Source of the DNA: Deltaproteobacteria bacterium UBA6601 | GTDB lineage: Bacteria > Myxococcota_A > UBA796 > UBA9615 | Direction: 5' to 3' | Assembly (NCBI GenBank): GCA_002433485.1 | Contig: DJIF01000071.1 | Span: 1 to 16,205 of the forward strand | DNA length: 16,205 nucleotides | Part shown: piece after piece, positions 14,414-16,205 of the stretch | Position numbering within the stretch: the stretch's first letter is position 1 | How the letters are laid out: each line of letters starts with the position of its first letter | The notes under the pieces: model-generated | What the model was told of the DNA's origin: nothing | Databases searched by the model: none | Seen by the model: the letters and a program-made list of their open reading frames with translations, nothing else | Position numbers and translations under genes: made by a program

Positions 14414-15742
14414 GTGGCAAACATCGTAATCGTAGGCGCCCAGTGGGGCGACGAAGGCAAGGGCAAGCTGGTTGACCTGCTCAGCGAGCGAGCCGACATC
14501 GTGGTCCGCTACCAGGGCGGCAACAACGCCGGTCACACCCTGGTGGTTGGCGGCGAGAAGACCGTCTTGCACCTGATTCCGTCGGGGGTCTTGCACCAGG
14601 GTAAGACCTGCGTGATCGGTAACGGTGTGGTGATTGATCCGGTGGTCCTGATCGGCGAGATGGATCAGCTCCAGGCGCGTGGATTCCTGCTCGACCCTGA
14701 GTCCATGAGGATCTCCGATCGGGCTCACCTGATTCTGCCCTATCACAAGGTTCTCGATGGTCTGCGCGAGGACGCCAGCGCAGGTCGCATCGGCACGACT
14801 CGGCGGGGCATCGGCCCGACCTACGAGCACAAGGTCGCCCGCTGCGGGATTCGCATGGCCGACTTTGTTCGGCCTGATGTGTTTGCGCGGCTGCTGGAGG
14901 AGAACCTGACCGCGGTAAATGAGCGGATCAGCGCGCTGGGCGGTCAGCCCATGTCCGCGCAGCCCATTCTCGATGAGTACCTGCCTTGTGCAGATCGGCT
15001 GCGTCAGTACGTTACCGACACCTCCAAGCTGCTGCATGATGCGGCTGCGTCGCGCCGGCGGATTCTGTTTGAGGGAGCTCAGGGCGCCCTGCTCGATGTT
15101 GATCACGGTACCTACCCATATGTGACCTCATCCAATGCGGTGGGCGGAGGCGCTTGCACCGGTGCCGGTGTGGGGCCGACCTTCATCGATGCGGTGCTGG
15201 GGATCAGCAAGGCCTACACCACCCGGGTTGGTTCTGGTCCCTTCCCAACCGAACTCACCGGAGCCGTTGGTGATCGTCTGCGTAAGGCCGGTGGCGAGTT
15301 CGGCGCGACCACCGGCCGGCCCCGTCGCTGCGGTTGGCTGGACATGGTGGTGTTGCGGCATGCAGTTCGGGTCGGCGGTCTCACTTCGCTGGCCATCACC
15401 AAGCTCGATGTCATGGCTGGTCTTGAGCAGGTCAAGATCTGCACCGGCTACAAGGTGGGCGCTGAGGTGCTCGATACAGTTCCGGCCCAACTGGGCGGTC
15501 TCGAGCAGGTCGAGCCGGTCTATGAGGTCCTTCCCGGTTGGAAGGGCGATCTCACCGGGGCGCGAAGCTTTGCCGAGCTGCCGAGCGAGGCGCGGGCTTA
15601 TGTGCGTCGGGTCGAGCAGCTGGCTGCCGTGCCTGTGGCGCTGGTGTCGGTGGGACCGGGCCGCGAGCAGACCATGCAGCTTCGCGATCCGGCGCCAACT
15701 CGGCGCGCCCAGGTTCATCCCCGTCACCAGGTGTTGGACTGA
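14414..15742 (+). CDS. purA: Adenylosuccinate synthetase PurA
   Basis: PurA joins IMP and aspartate with GTP to make adenylosuccinate, the first committed step to AMP. The 442-residue product is of normal length and carries every signature: GAQWGDEGKGK with catalytic Asp13, GGNNAGHT with His41, the IGTTRRGIGPTYEHK segment around the IMP site, FEGAQGALLDVDHGTYPYVT, the GPFPTEL loop and GEFGATTGRPRRCGWLD. GTG 14414 has GGAGAG (14402-14407) overlapping the end of the upstream gene, so the two are one operon. The coding end reads into a GC-rich gap that holds the tRNA promoter. Confidence 0.97.
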   Translation: MANIVIVGAQWGDEGKGKLVDLLSERADIVVRYQGGNNAGHTLVVGGEKTVLHLIPSGVLHQGKTCVIGNGVVIDPVVLIGEMDQLQARGFLLDPESMRISDRAHLILPYHKVLDGLREDASAGRIGTTRRGIGPTYEHKVARCGIRMADFVRPDVFARLLEENLTAVNERISALGGQPMSAQPILDEYLPCADRLRQYVTDTSKLLHDAAASRRRILFEGAQGALLDVDHGTYPYVTSSNAVGGGACTGAGVGPTFIDAVLGISKAYTTRVGSGPFPTELTGAVGDRLRKAGGEFGATTGRPRRCGWLDMVVLRHAVRVGGLTSLAITKLDVMAGLEQVKICTGYKVGAEVLDTVPAQLGGLEQVEPVYEVLPGWKGDLTGARSFAELPSEARAYVRRVEQLAAVPVALVSVGPGREQTMQLRDPAPTRRAQVHPRHQVLD

Positions 15743-15754
15743 GGCGACAGAAAC

Positions 15755-15787
15755 AGCGGCCGCCTGGCATTGACAGCGACGGCCGCT
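15755..15787 (+). other. Inverted repeat enclosing the tRNA promoter -35 box
   Basis: AGCGGCCG (15755-15762) and CGGCCGCT (15780-15787) are perfect 8-bp arms around a 17-base loop that contains TTGACA. As RNA it could form a strong hairpin just after purA and reduce read-through, although no T-run follows. As DNA it could be a protein site at the promoter. Its role is undecided. Confidence 0.4.
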
Positions 15788-15799
15788 CGGTCCTATAAA
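15770..15799 (+). promoter_or_regulatory. Sigma70-type promoter of the tRNA-Lys/tRNA-Glu unit
   Basis: A perfect TTGACA (15770-15775) is followed after 18 bases by TATAAA (15794-15799). Transcription would start near 15806, about 9 bases before the mature 5' end of tRNA-Lys. Confidence 0.75.
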
Positions 15800-15814
15800 T
15801 CCAAGCTGGAACGC

Positions 15815-15890
15815 GGGCCGTTAGCTCAGCCGGAAGAGCACCGGACTTTTAATCCGTAGGTCCCGGGTTCGAGCCCCGGACGGCTCACCA
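15815..15890 (+). tRNA. tRNA-Lys (anticodon TTT)
   Basis: The 76-base tRNA has CCA encoded. The acceptor stem GGGCCGT pairs with ACGGCTC (one G-T pair). The D stem is GCTC/GAGC and the T arm is CCGGG/CCCGG with a TTCGAGC loop. The anticodon loop CTTTTAA gives TTT, so it reads AAA and AAG lysine codons. The first anticodon-stem pair is a C-T mismatch, and the other four pair normally. Confidence 0.95.
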
Positions 15891-15922
15891 GCCGAGCTTG
15901 GCTGCCTAGTTTGGAGAGAGCT

Positions 15923-15999
15923 GACCCCATCGTCTAGTCAGGTCAGGACACCGGGTTTTCATCCCGGCAACACGGGTTCGAATCCCGTTGGGGTCACCA
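15923..15999 (+). tRNA. tRNA-Glu (anticodon TTC)
   Basis: The 77-base tRNA has CCA encoded. The acceptor stem GACCCCA pairs perfectly with TGGGGTC. The anticodon stem CCGGG/CCCGG holds the loop TTTTCAT with anticodon TTC. The T arm is CGGGTTCGAATCCCG. It lies 32 bases after tRNA-Lys without a promoter of its own and is probably cut from the same precursor. Confidence 0.95.
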
Positions 16000-16205
16000 C
16001 TCTCTTTCTTTTCAAGCACTTACAGCGCTCGCAGATCTTCCCGAAATCAGCGTTGGGCATGTAGTGGGCATGTTTTCTCCAGCACGACCGCTCTAAGTTC
16101 CCGTAGCAAGGCTGCTGAGATCCGCAGGTCCTGTTGCTCTTATTGATAGATAGGTAGACGGCCACAACGGCAATCCGTCGCGCTGCCGTTGTCGTAACCG
16201 CTGTG
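16000..16205. other. Downstream flank with no supported gene
   Basis: These 206 bases follow tRNA-Glu and start with a pyrimidine-rich run (TCTCTTTCTTTTC) that may help end tRNA transcription. GC content by hand count is about 54 %, below the neighbouring genes. One minus-strand frame is open across the whole stretch (Cys-rich, with KHAHYMPNADFGKICERC), but it has no convincing start or family match. A 9-bp inverted repeat, ACAACGGCA/TGCCGTTGT, lies at 16164-16192. Confidence 0.5.

Noticed and set aside
14048..15106. Minus-strand open frame opposite the SerA-like gene and purA
   Set aside because: Shadow of two clearly conserved enzymes.
15801..15901. Pairing of CCAAGCT before tRNA-Lys with AGCTTGG after it, as a processing stem
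   Set aside because: The predicted transcript starts near 15806, so most of the left arm would not be transcribed.
15959..16165. Small minus-strand protein ending TPTGFEPVLPG
   Set aside because: This ending is the well-known artefact of translating the complement of a tRNA gene, here tRNA-Glu.

Overview
The window reads as chromosomal DNA from a member of the Myxococcota or a close deltaproteobacterial relative, probably uncultured. The clues are a MYXO-CTERM-like sorting tail behind a GDDDDS repeat region, a PilZ protein resembling the paralogous family first catalogued in Myxococcus xanthus, a MYXO-typical J-domain/TPR protein beside a short DnaK, and moderately GC-rich DNA (about 60 %). 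Every protein gene that can be supported lies on the + strand, and most are packed end to end with 4-14 bp overlaps.

Region 1 (1-3545) is envelope and surface related. It holds the 3' end of an acidic-repeat surface protein with a sorting tail, an OmpA-type outer-membrane protein coupled to it by an ATGA overlap, a small PilZ (c-di-GMP receptor type) protein, and an exported LysM protein that has its own candidate promoter.

Region 2 (about 3590-9507) is a housekeeping run: dprA, smg (DUF494), trmFO, xerC-type recombinase, hslV, hslU. Its order resembles the dprA/smf-topA-trmFO/gid-codV-clpQY order of Bacillus, but with smg where topA would be expected. A sigma70-like promoter ahead of dprA carries a perfect GAAC-N4-GTTC palindrome that looks like a LexA (SOS) box. 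From smg to hslU the starts overlap or abut, so translational coupling is likely.

Region 3 (9522-13358) is a chaperone-type module: a class III J-domain protein with an acidic N-terminus and TPRs, a 599-residue DnaK paralogue lacking the usual disordered tail, and a TPR protein with a C-terminal module of unknown function.

Region 4 (13412-15999) holds a SerA-like 2-hydroxyacid dehydrogenase with an altered substrate loop, purA, and then tRNA-Lys(TTT) and tRNA-Glu(TTC) behind a near-consensus promoter. The last 206 bases contain no gene I can support.

I see no CRISPR array, insertion sequence, phage gene or toxin-antitoxin pair. The points most worth following are the LexA-like control of the dprA operon, the J-TPR/DnaK/TPR module, the repeat/MYXO-CTERM gene coupled to an OmpA protein, and the unusual active-site loop of the SerA-like enzyme.
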